Origin: Synchiropus splendidus
Lineage: Eukaryota > Chordata > Actinopteri > Syngnathiformes > Callionymidae
Direction: 5' to 3'
Assembly: GCF_027744825.2 (NCBI RefSeq)
Contig: NC_071347.1
Coordinates: 19,788,001 to 19,852,000, forward strand
Length of the DNA: 64,000 nucleotides
Position numbers and translations under genes: made by a program. The notes beneath the pieces are model-generated. The model was not told the DNA's origin, did not search any database, and saw only the letters and a list, made by a program, of their open reading frames with translations. Below are positions 22,741 to 41,700 of the stretch, one piece after another (the stretch's first letter is position 1; each line of letters starts with the position of its first letter).

Positions 22741-23732
22741 TCAGCTCTCAGAAGGTGGGGGAGCAACTCTGCGAACAGCTTTGGCCAGAGCTTGCTGAAT
22801 AACTGGGTATATTTTATAACAACCCTCGATACATGTCCTCAAGCCAGCTGTCAGGGTCTCCTCAGTCATCTCCCCGTCCGACTGAAGTCCAGAGATCTGG
22901 TTCAGACTGGGCATGAAGGCAACCGCCAGACTACCCACGTTCGCACTGTTCACTGAGCCGTAGCTGTTTTCTTCAGCATAAGTCGGGTCTACCACATACG
23001 ACGCTCCATCTTGCCGAAGAGTGCAGCCGAGCACCATATCATACATTTCAATCCCGGCGTCAGCAAGAGCCATGGAGGCGCATGTGACGGCATGGGCCAG
23101 AACAGAGCCGCTGTTCTCCAGGACCATGACGTTGACCTCGATTTGGGAGCGAGGGTATTTGTGGAGGCACAAGGCGGGCTGGAGACTCTCGTGCAGCATC
23201 AGGGAGAAGTCCTTGTCCTGACTGCCCTGAAGCCAGGATCCACGCTCCGGGCAGGAGAACGGGGCAAAGCGCATGTCAGTGGTCAACCTGGCGGGGGGGG
23301 TATGGAAATGGTGAAGGTTATAGGACAAGATGACATGAACTGACTAAACATGCCCGATATATCGACTTTGTTAAAGTCAATCTAACGTGTCGCAGTTATA
23401 TATTTTAGTAAGTATTAAATCGGTTAAATGTGTTTGACAAAAGTCCAACTCTACCTTCCACTCTTCATGTCAGTATCATCTTTCCTCTCCGTTTCTCTCG
23501 GTCCGTAAACGCAGCACATCAACTTGGTGTCTCCAGCCTCGATGTACGCGGAGCCCTTGGCCTGGCTCACCAGCCCGCACCTCACGAACACCGGCCGGAC
23601 GTCCACCTGGTCCCGCTGACGGCCGTCCTTCCTCGGCCCATGCGAAGGGACAACCACCGGAGGCTCGTTAGTGAATAAAGAGGGGCTTTGGGAAACCTCT
23701 GGGCCACGGACTCGCTTTGTATCAACCGGCAT
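22741..23732 (-). CDS. exosc6: Exosome component 6 (MTR3 homologue)
   Basis: EXOSC6 is one of the six RNase PH-like ring subunits of the RNA exosome core. The ring is catalytically inert in animals and channels RNA to DIS3 and EXOSC10 in nucleus and cytoplasm. Two exons (23455-23732 and 22741-23287) join in phase 2 and give 274 residues; I recall 272 for human, where the gene is intronless or nearly so. The start [12 protein letters not shown] matches the family's [26 protein letters not shown], the C-terminal [16 protein letters not shown] segment and the tail [13 protein letters not shown] are diagnostic. The frame is open upstream of the chosen ATG, but that alignment fixes the start. The gene lies divergent from aars1. 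Confidence 0.93.
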
Positions 23733-24447
23733 GTTGAAGCAGGAGGAAGCGCTAGGAGCAGGCGCGCGTGAGAGCAGTCCGGTAAGATAATTGTTCCGTC
23801 TGCAAACATATCCTTGAAAGCGATAGTTCCTATCTGTCAAAATGTGTTGCGTGACTTTCCTCATTGAAAAATGACTCATCTGGCGCTTTTTGGTTTAAAA
23901 AGACATCGTCTTTTGTGCTCACATTAAGTGAATGCAATTGACCATAATAATTTTAATGCAATTGTGTTATTATTCGTTATTCGTTTTCTACTGGTGCATC
24001 ATGCCACTGGCTATCTGACAATGTTTTAAAAATAGTTTATTATTTAAATATTGAACAAATAATGTGGATTTTTGGTTTCACATTAACTTGAATAATAATT
24101 TGACCATATACATGTTAAACGTTTTCTTGTTGTTGACTTTCATTTATCCTGTTTTATTACGTCCCATTTTTGAGTGCAACTGTTCTGTTCTTATTTTTTC
24201 GTTTGCTGTTATTATTCATTTACATGAATGGTGATCTGATACATGGTTTATTTGAAATGAGACCTTTCGTTCTGTATGTTCAATTATAAAAACAAAACTC
24301 ATTTCGAAATGTATCACAGGAGCAATGGTTTGTTAAATTAAGAAACCCCTCCAGGTCTTGGAGTACAGCATTATGGTTGTTTACGAATAAATGGTGAACA
24401 ATATCTATGAATTATTTTGGGAAGAAATGGGACAAAAGAAAAGTTTC
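23733..24447. other. exosc6 upstream region
   Basis: AT-rich intergenic DNA beyond the exosc6 start codon. It must include the exosc6 promoter near 23740-23900. No further gene or repeat is recognisable. Confidence 0.45.
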
Positions 24448-24600
24448 GCTTCTCTGTTGCATCAGCCAGACAGGCAAACGCATGCTACTGATGTGGCGGG
24501 TTCGTGATGATTGACGCATCAATTGCCCAATAAGAGAGACGCGATTCTTGCATCAGCACCAATAGGTGGCGCGCATGGGCGTGACCTGCAACCCGTCGCT
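24448..24600 (+). promoter_or_regulatory. aars1 promoter with CARE/ATF4-type sites
   Basis: Two exact TTGCATCA octamers (24457-24464 and 24548-24555) match the C/EBP-ATF response element (reverse TGATGCAA) that ATF4 uses in aminoacyl-tRNA synthetase genes. A related TGACGCATCA lies between them (24512-24521). Two CCAAT boxes follow the same spacing (24527-24531 and 24559-24563). The first non-coding exon starts shortly downstream. Family knowledge that AARS1 is an amino-acid-response gene supports the reading; binding is inferred. Confidence 0.7.
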
Positions 24601-24604
24601 TTCC

Positions 24605-24680
24605 TTCTGGGTGTGCAGCGTGGATCAAGCGGAGCGTTGCGGTGCTGCGGCTGATTCATTCTGACAGATTAGCGACTTCT
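24605..24680 (+). other. aars1 5' non-coding first exon
   Basis: GC-rich sequence ends at a consensus donor, TTCT|GTGAGT at 24681. It lies 1.9 kb upstream of the coding exon whose acceptor is TTTTAG at 26573-26578. The left boundary is a guess. Confidence 0.5.
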
Positions 24681-26578
24681 GTGAGTATTTGTGCCCCTTT
24701 TCGGGCTGTTGGGGATTAAACCTGTTACTGCTTTGACTGTTCTCAACGGGCTTGTCACCAGTGGTGACAGCTAAACTGCAGAGCTAATGTCTAGCCTGCT
24801 GTCGTCAGAGTGTTGTGCTAGTGTTGCTAACACCGGCTAACCCAAACATTTAATTCCAAACTCCACTGACGCCCTTTTTCGAAGTCTATTTTGCTATTCT
24901 CTCTAGGGAATGACCACTCACGATTCATATTTGTATTTGGAGGAATTGTTAATTTCACAAATACGTAGGTGTTGATCAATAATACATTGAGTTCACCACA
25001 CATCCTGTTGTCTTGTTGTTTCCTTCCCTTCACCTAAATGTCCCCACTTTCTGTGGTTGTCAACTTAGTGGCTCGGTCGCCAGGATGGGGACGCTGCCTG
25101 TTTACACGAGCTCCAGGGCCTCCAGGGTGTTACAGCCTCTGAATGATTACCGACACCAGGTGGTGACTGAAATGTACCTGTCATGATGCCGTATACGGGC
25201 GTCAGTTGGGTGTAATTAAATATTGTAATAGATATAACTTTGGATATGCATTCTAACAAATCACCTCCACTGAGTGGGGTTTATGGTAGTTTTGCCAAAG
25301 TTATAAAGTTAAAGTCTCCTGAGCCAAATCTTAATTGTATGTCGCAGCTTTTATTTTGCTGTAGACATCAATTAAACGCCCGTTACACCAAGTTCCCCGT
25401 AAGAGTTGGTTTGGTTTGTTTTGGTCTGGCATCACAAAAGTCTTGTCAATATTAATCCAGCTTCTATGACATCAGTCCGTTAGAAATTCTCTGACGCCGT
25501 GATTCCTCAAAACCAGTCTCTCTTCTTTTACAAGTTGGTATAAAACCAGTTGGGTTGTTGGAACTGAGTGTGGCGTGGTTTTTAATTTGCCTCGTGAAAA
25601 AGTGGGTGTGTACTCTTCACTCTTTGTACAGAAATGTTGGCACTGTGTCATGTTTCAGTTTGAAAAAAAAAGTTTGCTTCTTTCTGACTAGCAAAACAAT
25701 AATTGCCCTACAGCTCAGAGAACTTTACAAAACTAGTGACATTCCAGAGTTGGTTAATGATCAGAGCAGAAAACTACGGCACCTGTGTGAGGACGACCTG
25801 TTCAGACGTGTAGCTGCTGAGGAAGGGGCTGACATAAAATCAGAGCTTTATTCATTAGTATTTGGCTATTAAACATGAAGCTCAGTGTCGCATTTGGTAA
25901 GTGTTAAATATTAATTTGTAGTTTAAGACTTTATGGCCTGAAATCAAGTGACGTCAAAGTTGGAATCCTATTATAAGTACTCCTTGCTTGGCCTACTTTT
26001 TAAGTGTTGAGCCACGTCATCAAAATAAAAACAACTTGTTGGGCATGACTTGTTCAACTGGCCCTGGGTCTGTCAGGAAAGAGCTTTATGCTCCGGCTGG
26101 TGTAAATAAACGTCAAACTTTCGAGCTATTCTCCCCCTGCAGGCGGGGTGGACTCTTTGTGAGCAGCTACTGGATCCTTTTCTTTCCAATTCAGATTCAT
26201 TGCATAATCTGCGGTGTTGCATGTTTTCTCTGTTCCCAAAATATCTCATTTCTGATTTGTTCAGTGATTCCTAGCGAGCATGTGTTGTGCTTGTAACATC
26301 TGGCCGATCAACTCAATAAGCCACATTGTGTAAGCCACATGTTGTGGCTCAGTTCTGTCTTGAAGTCAGAGGCATGACATCAAATGTTCATGTCCGGAAT
26401 GTAATGAATTGTGTAGCTGTCACCTGAGATGTCATGCTCACCTACAGGTCTTCGTAAATCTCTGTTTCAATTTTCCCTTTTTATCGTTCAAAGATGGTGC
26501 AAATCAATGAAATTCCGCCATGAAAATTGTCATTTCTCTCAGCGTGACTAAAGTTCCTATTGTCCTTGTTTCTTTTAG
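24681..26578. other. aars1 intron 1
   Basis: This 1.9-kb intron in the 5' UTR is AT-rich. The small open frames in it lack splice context and recognisable domains. Confidence 0.5.
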
Positions 26579-26590
26579 ACTGGAGGAAAA

Positions 26591-34668
<8,078 letters not shown>

Positions 34669-34783
34669 AGACGCCAAGTGGAGCCCAGTTTTCCCAATGC
34701 TCCTGTAGTGTCGACAGGCGACCGCTAGTAGGGGCAGTCCAGCTCTTTTACCATTCATCTCTGTGTAAATCATGACAATATAT

Positions 34784-34972
34784 ATTAAAGAAAAAACGTG
34801 TCTGGCCGACAGACGTAGTCATCGCCGCATGTTTGAGTTTTTCTGGTAAAACTCAGCCGGCGCTAACAGGAGAAGCCATTGTCTTTGTAAATCACTGACC
34901 CTCACTGAACATGAGCCTCAGTCATGATGTCACTCGTCTGTGCTACTTCATTTTCATGTTGTCCACAATAAA
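34784..34972 (+). terminator. Poly(A) signals of aars1
   Basis: ATTAAA at 34784-34789 and AATAAA at 34967-34972 lie 116 and 299 nt after the stop codon. Either could end the transcript. Confidence 0.55.
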
Positions 34973-35131
34973 TAATTTACCTAATCAAACTGACTTTTTT
35001 TTTTTTTTTTGACAACAGCCCTAGCGTTGATCCCTCAAGCTCCCCACTCCTGATGTTTTGGATTGAACATTTGTTCATATTGTGTAGCAGATGATTCCAT
35101 CAAACACACGCAGCTTCTTGTTTTAGCATGT

Positions 35132-35137
35132 TTTATT
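35132..35137 (-). terminator. Candidate distal poly(A) signal of st3gal2
   Basis: AATAAA on the minus strand, 3.6 kb after the st3gal2 stop codon. A long 3' UTR is known for this gene in mammals. The site would place the st3gal2 and aars1 transcript ends within about 150 bp of each other. Confidence 0.35.
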
Positions 35138-35881
35138 TGTACATCATAAGATACAAAGACCACCGAGGTTCTTCTGAAGGCCGAGACATTAAAACACACG
35201 GATCATTCCGACAGAACCAAGACATCCGTTACGTGTGCGTGAGCTGCGTTTTGACCTTCACGTACTGGAAGGTTGAAATCTGCTGACTCACTGTTCCTCT
35301 GCTGCAGACCAGTGAAGCTGCTGGAGACCACACTGCACTTGCAGAGGCAGCAGCTGCTCTTTCCCCCCGGATCCGTATCCGTGAGCTACGTTTGTTCCAG
35401 CTGGAAAAGCTGCCACTGTAACTCTGTGAACTCAAATATGGGAAAACACTTGAAAATGGGTTTATTTACTCCTGGAAACACATCAAATACAATTTTAGAC
35501 AAATAAAAGGACGTTTTTGATTGTTTAATATTTTAAATATCCAGTTCAAGAAGTATACTGGACCATCAATTGACCCTTGAGGAACACCACCCAGCTTTAG
35601 AAAAGCCTCTGACTTGGTCTTTGAGTCCCAAGCACCATTAAATCCAGCTCATCTGGTGACATAAAGGGCCGCTTCTATATTCAGAACCACGTCAGCAGGG
35701 GGGTTCAGGGGTCAGCGGCAGACCTACTTTCGGGTACACCCGGGTCCTCGCCGTTCCAGTCTGCAGCAGAGTTCACGTCGGGACAGTCGTTCAACACAGT
35801 TATCTACGCAAAGATATGAAACTGGAGCGATAGTTTAGAAAACATGTACATTATGAGGAGAAGGCAGAGACACAGAGAGAA

Positions 35882-35939
35882 TGTGTGTGTGTGTGCAGCT
35901 CAGAAGGCACCGCTCTCACTAGCGTGTGTGTGTGTGTGC
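35882..35939. repeat. Two (TG)n microsatellites
   Basis: Pure TG runs lie at 35882-35895 and 35922-35939, separated by 26 bp of unique sequence. Confidence 0.85.
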
Positions 35940-36964
35940 GCGTGCGGCAGGAAGATGTGGAGCCAGCAGGAGTGTGTTGGCGGGAAACATCCCGCAGCAC
36001 GACAAGGCACGGAAGCATGAAAGTATGAGGCCGATAATGAGTCCAGCTCAACACAGAAACAAGGTAGAAGTTCAGCAGAAATGTTCTTCTACAGAAGCTG
36101 CGGCAGAGGAGGCACGGTTCCTCACACAGTCTGCAGGGGGCGGTGCAGCCCCCGCAGGCAGTTTACCTTCACAAAGTGAAGTTGAAGAACATGTAGCACA
36201 CATGGGTCTGTCAGATGGGTTCGGATATTTAGCGGTGCTCAACAGTGGCGGTAAATTCACGTCAAAAACGAGAGTTAATTTCAAGGTTGGTTCCGAACTT
36301 TCCCCCCCCTCAGCGCCGTGGGCGACTTCTCCTTGTTAAAATGTAAATAACTCAGCGCGACCTTCTGCAGACAAATGCTTTTGGGAAGCGGCTCGTAAAG
36401 AGAACGACGGGAAGATCAATAATCTCATTTCCTTTCGACAGTGAGCAGGTGGAAGCGGCTCATTCCACTCCGCAAACCGCTCTTTTTTAGGACATGAATT
36501 CGGCTTCATCTGTCGCACTTTCTCAAGGTCAGCTGGGGTGACATCGTCAAAGTCACCACACCGAAGCACCACTCTTCTTTGACTGGATGTTTTTTGTCTA
36601 TACAGTTCGACTCTTAATAAAACGTAAGTTATATATGGGTGATATTCGCGGCGTTGACACGCACAGTACCTCGCACGCGTCACAGCAATGACCTAAATAT
36701 TAGCAGTTTCTGAACACAGCTTGTCTGGTGGCTCTACTGTTATTCAGTTCAAGACAGCAGTAAACTCCTATTTTTTTAGGACCCTTGAAACATTGGCGAG
36801 TCTGCTCCACAGTAGTCGCCTCTATTTAGATGAGTTTCTAAATGGCTTTTTAAATTGCCACTCCGCTTCTGACACCCTGCGAATCACCAGTCAAGGCATG
36901 AGCACCTTGGCGGACAGTTTCAAAATAAACCGTTCTACCTTTCTAACAGGAAAGTCCACAGCCT

Positions 36965-37150
36965 CATCTCTCTCCAGCTGCTTCCACCAGCGCCTCCTGG
37001 TAGGATTCCAAGGTGTTCTCACGCCAGCTTGGAGATATCATCTCTCCAACATGTCTGCCCCATGGCCTCCTCCCTCACAGACATGCCCGAAACACCTTGC
37101 CTTAGAGACGTCCGGGAGTGTTGAAACACCTCACCCGGACCTACTTTGAC
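36965..37150 (-). mobile_element. Degenerate 3' fragment of a Rex3-type retrotransposon
   Basis: Read on the minus strand, this segment aligns by eye with the last 250 bp of the intact Rex3 ORF at about 49780-49930. The blocks corresponding to GEVFRACP and [13 protein letters not shown] are visible as 'caaggtgttctcacgccag', 'gatatcatctctccaac' and 'acatgcccgaaacacc'. It carries many substitutions and is an old copy. It lies in the presumed 3' UTR or flank of st3gal2. Confidence 0.55.
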
Positions 37151-38773
37151 CTCATCCCTGAAGACTGAGGCCAGACACCCTCCGGAGAAGGCTCATTGTT
37201 TCCTTTCGGTGAGAGACAGAACCGATATATGGCCGATATATCAAGAGCCTCACAGCACTGCCTGTCTGTCAATCTCTTGCCCCTTTTCCCTGACACCCTT
37301 CAAGCTCTCAACCCCTGAGGGCAAAGCCTCCCTTCCAAGCCCTGATCTCTGTATATTAGACTTTGTATTTAATACGTATTTCTGAAGCTGAAGTCTGCTT
37401 GTATTGTCACTGGGAAATTTGTAGCAATTTGCCATCTGACAAGCCGCCACTCGGGAGTTTCCCTGAGGTCATGGGGCGACCACTCTTACCCTGTGAGTGA
37501 CAGTACTCAGTACTTAGCTAGCAATATCTCAGATTAAATCAGGGAGTAAAAATCCAGCTGAAGCCAGAGTAAATCTTTAATCGCTCCCTTTGGTGAGGTG
37601 TCCGGGCGATGAATGACGCAGGATACGCTGGACGGATTAGTCGACCCGGTACTCCCTCCAAGTTAGCATGATGAAATCCTAGCTACACAGGGTGAGAGGT
37701 GGGGGACACCCGGGGCAGGTGAAAGCATGGCTTCTCAGGAAGTGGCAGGGGTCATTGGCGTCTGCACAAGGTCAATAAGGACGGAGACGGGAGTGTGGAC
37801 GCATGAGGGAGACGGAGGCCCTTCTTCATCGTCGCACACTTTTAGCAGAGAATTCCGAGTCACTGATTCTGTTGAGTTTACTGCTGTCTTGGAAACCAAC
37901 CCTGTTCAGACAACAAACAGAAGACGGCTGAAGGTCAGGAGGGCTGATAACTTGGCGTGACTGTTAGCATTCGAGCTAACACACCACGACCACCACCCTG
38001 CTATGACGGTGCTGTTTCAGCGATCTGCAGATGTAACCATCCAGATTAGAAGAGACACCAGAGGAGGAGAAGCATGTGAGCGGATCCAAGTCCACGTAAA
38101 CAAAAAGGTGGAGATCACAGAGCCGGCCTTGAATGTGAGAAGTTTCACGGTGCTCAGCAGGTGAGATGAAAATAGGCCACTGGTTTTGATGAAGAGCTGC
38201 AGTCTAAGGCGTCAGACTCCCCCTCGCTCAGACTCCCGAGAGGGCGCCGGGGGCTTGTGGTTAATAAAGCGGTCGTGCTGACGGGTCCAACCAGTCCCAG
38301 GCCCAGAGGGCGCTTTCGCTTCCTTCCTTTCATCACGAGTCCTAATCTGGGACAAAGCCATGCGGATGAGATCCTGGACTCTCAGGGTGTTTGGGTCAGA
38401 GACTTGGAACCTGACAAGCTCGGCCAGGATTAAACCCCCCACCCCCAGGGTCCAGAACACAGCGTGCAAACACCAAATCCCACAAAATGGACTTCTGGCC
38501 CTACAGTCTCCAGGAAACAAGATTGTCAGTAAGTAGGACCCGGTCAGGGTCGCCCGAAGGGGGCGCTATTCTGGTGACCCCCCCCCAGAAACAACGTCAG
38601 TTTCAAATGACTCCCAGTCTTTAGTCTCAAACATCTGAAGGCTCATCCTGTCTTCCTGCTCAGCACATGATTCCACTGCATCATGTTGCCATACAACTCG
38701 GATCCTCCAGCACATGCCAGGTGGCGCTTCAGCAAACAGGATTAGATCTTTCAACAGCAGGAGTCCCTGAAGA

Positions 38774-41700
38774 CTACTTCCCAGGAAACACGGTTATTTT
38801 CCCAGCTTTAGCCAAGCGTTGGATGATCTGGGCTTCGTAGTCGGCGTCGTGGACCCCGGTCTTCCTGAACTCCCCGGAGTAGCGGTTCTGCTCCCAGTAG
38901 TGGTGCCAGTTTCCTCGACCGTCCGCCCCGAAGCCGAAAACATTCACCTAGGAGGCGAGTGCGAGGTCATGAATATGCATGAGAAAAGCAGCAATAATTC
39001 ATCGGCTGCAGAGGGGGAGGGCAAACAGACCTCGTCGCAGACGTGCAGGGCGAAGAAGAGAACCAGCATCCCTGTGGAGGGGTAGCGGCCGTGGTGCCTG
39101 GTCCAGTGGTCGTGGATGTATTTGAAGAACGCTGGGTTGAAGATCTGGACCTTGATGGAGACAAGGTGGATGAGCAGTTCTGAGTGTGGGGAATTCAGGT
39201 GGACACAAACCGAGGGCATCCAACACACACACACACACAGGTTTGTATCTCTGTCCTTGTGGGGACCTCTCATTGCCATTCAAAACAAATGGCTCACCTT
39301 AGCCAGGACTCTGAGCTGAACTGAAACCCAATTCTAATGACCCTGTTAGTTTGAAGTTTTAACTAGTGGTGAGGCTTTAACAAGTTAATTACGCTTATTT
39401 AAATACAACATATTTAATTTAATTTAATTTAATTTAATTTAATGGAACAGTTTGCTCTCCAGACAACACAGAACCTTTGTCAGTGCAGGAGTTCCTGCTC
39501 CACTGATCCCACTGATGCACCAGACACGTGGCAGCTAGGATGAGAACAACAACAACAAACATGGAGGAATCATCCCTGAACCGAAGCAAACAAAAGCATC
39601 TGTTTGCTTTTGTTCAGGGAGGTTTTTCACTACACAATGGCCAGGGTTTCCACCACTCTGAATGGACTTGAAATTCTTATAACACTGAAATTCTTATACA
39701 AATATTTACAAGACATGAAAAGAGCTTTGGTCTAATTAAGGTGATATAAAAACTTGAATATTGCCACCATCCTGATTTATTGTGCTATTGTCAAACTGAT
39801 GCAAAATAAACAATATTTTGTTGTTTAAATGTATGTATGGCTCCATCATTTGATTCAGTCATATACCAAAGTCATTCAAATTGAAAAATGTGGCTTCTTG
39901 TGGCAAATATTATTATACCATTAAACTGCGATTAATTGAGATGAATGCGATGAATAACTTAAAATAAGTGATAGAAAAATCTGAAAAAAAATGCAAATTA
40001 ACTGACAGAGAAGGTAAATTCATTTTAATGGTTGGGAAAATGGCCTAAAAAATAGACAAAAAAGTGAAGTAGAAAACTCCTAAGGTCCAGGAAAGGACCA
40101 ACTTATCTGTATAATTGAGGGATTCCCAGTGATGCGTAAAACATATGTAACTATTGGATTTATTCAGTATAATTGACTGTATTTTTTTTATTTACATGAA
40201 GTGATAAAATCAAAGGCAAAAAAGTTCCTCCATTCAAATGACTTGTGTCAGACCCAGGATATGTTATGTTATGTTATGACTCTCAGTTGACCTGGATACT
40301 CAAAGAGCTGGGTCTCTTTACTGCCTCCGCTGCCCCCGAGACCTGACTTCAGTTCAGTAGGTGAAAACCATGGTAATCTAGAACTGATCATCTGAACTAA
40401 CAGTTGGAATAATCTGACAGATTATTAGTGAAACATAGCCTTGTGTTGGAAGCTCAAGCGGATGGAATGAGAATGTGAATGGAGCGTCTTCACGTCTGCT
40501 GGGAAGAGCAACAGCAAATGATTTGTATTATTCCTGGAGGTTTAGTCGTCTTTGTTGGCGTCACGATTACATCACTGTGTTTTTTCTTCCCCTCCTCTCT
40601 GCAGACTCAGCGGAGTAAACACGTCTAAAGATGTTTTTTGGGTCAACTCAAAGTGAAAATCTTCCTTCACCAAGAAAACTCTGACGTCTCGTGGTGTTGC
40701 GGATTAGAGCCAGTTTCTGCAGCTCCAAGGATTACAGAGTCACCAAGATTATTCAAACAAATGGAGGGATTCTAATCCACCTGTAATCCCTCATCAACAA
40801 TGGGAATAATGGCACCAAGGCAGGCTGTGTGTTCCCGGCAGTGGAGGCTAAAAACTCACCTTGTCTTTGTCGACCCTCAAAAACTGCTTCACCGGAGCGT
40901 ACGTGCTGGAGGAGAGGTAAAGAAACGCACTGAGTCATCGCTGTAAACACGCGGATCATTTCAAGACTCACAATCGGATCTGGCCGGTGGACAGCGCGCT
41001 GGTGATCCACACCAGGTCCAGGGTCTTGAAGGGAACCAGGACGAAGCTGACGTTGGCCGCCAGGTTCTTGGCGCTCTCTGGGTACATGAAGTGGTGTGTG
41101 GTGTGGCTGCCGGCGTCTTCCTCGTAGCCCACCGTGGGGGCCAAGTTGATCCTGAGGGTGAAGAGCAAGACGAGGACATGAATCCTCACACCCCCCTCAT
41201 GGTGTCATGTGATCAGGCGTCCCTCAGGGATCTGTCCTGGGCTCCCTGTGCTTCTAAGTTTAAGCCAATAAGCCACATTTTAAGGTGCTAATTCTGAACC
41301 TAAGACTGAGTAGCAGCTGTGGTGGCACCAGGTCCATCAAATCTACCTTAATCGTGCAGATCCACACCAACAATGCAACAACTCTTCCACACCGAGAGCA
41401 TCATCCTCTCCTGAAACAAAAACTGTGGACAGAAAGTCCTTGGCCTGCTCTCAAGTCACATCCTATTTTCACAAGTTCTTAAATTATTCAATTGCACAGA
41501 GAACCAAGTGAAGCATGACATTCAAGCATTCAGATATTATTCATTGCTACCATTGCTAGTTATGTCGTTAAAAATGACCCGCGTTAAAAATCCAAACAGT
41601 GAGCTTTAAAAATGAAGCGGAGGCGCAATAGTGCGAGAAGGAAAGAGGAATTGCGACAAAGAAAAAAGACGTGCGCAAGTGTCAGCCTGTTCTAGATGGA

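Larger units (their letters stand above)
34973..38773. other. st3gal2 3' UTR / intergenic region
   Basis: Apart from the TG runs and the Rex3 fragment, I see no coding exon. The short text near 37690-37715 ('gggtgagaggtgggggacacc') resembles the old LINE-related fragment at 51860-51925. Confidence 0.45.
39151..40859. other. st3gal2 intron 5
   Basis: The intron carries the TG-tailed repeat at 39226-39345 and an (AATTT)n run at 39411-39442. The remainder is AT-rich and has no recognised gene. Confidence 0.6.

Noticed and set aside
36721..37149. 142-codon plus-strand frame
   Set aside because: It runs through the antisense remnant of Rex3 and has no domain of its own.
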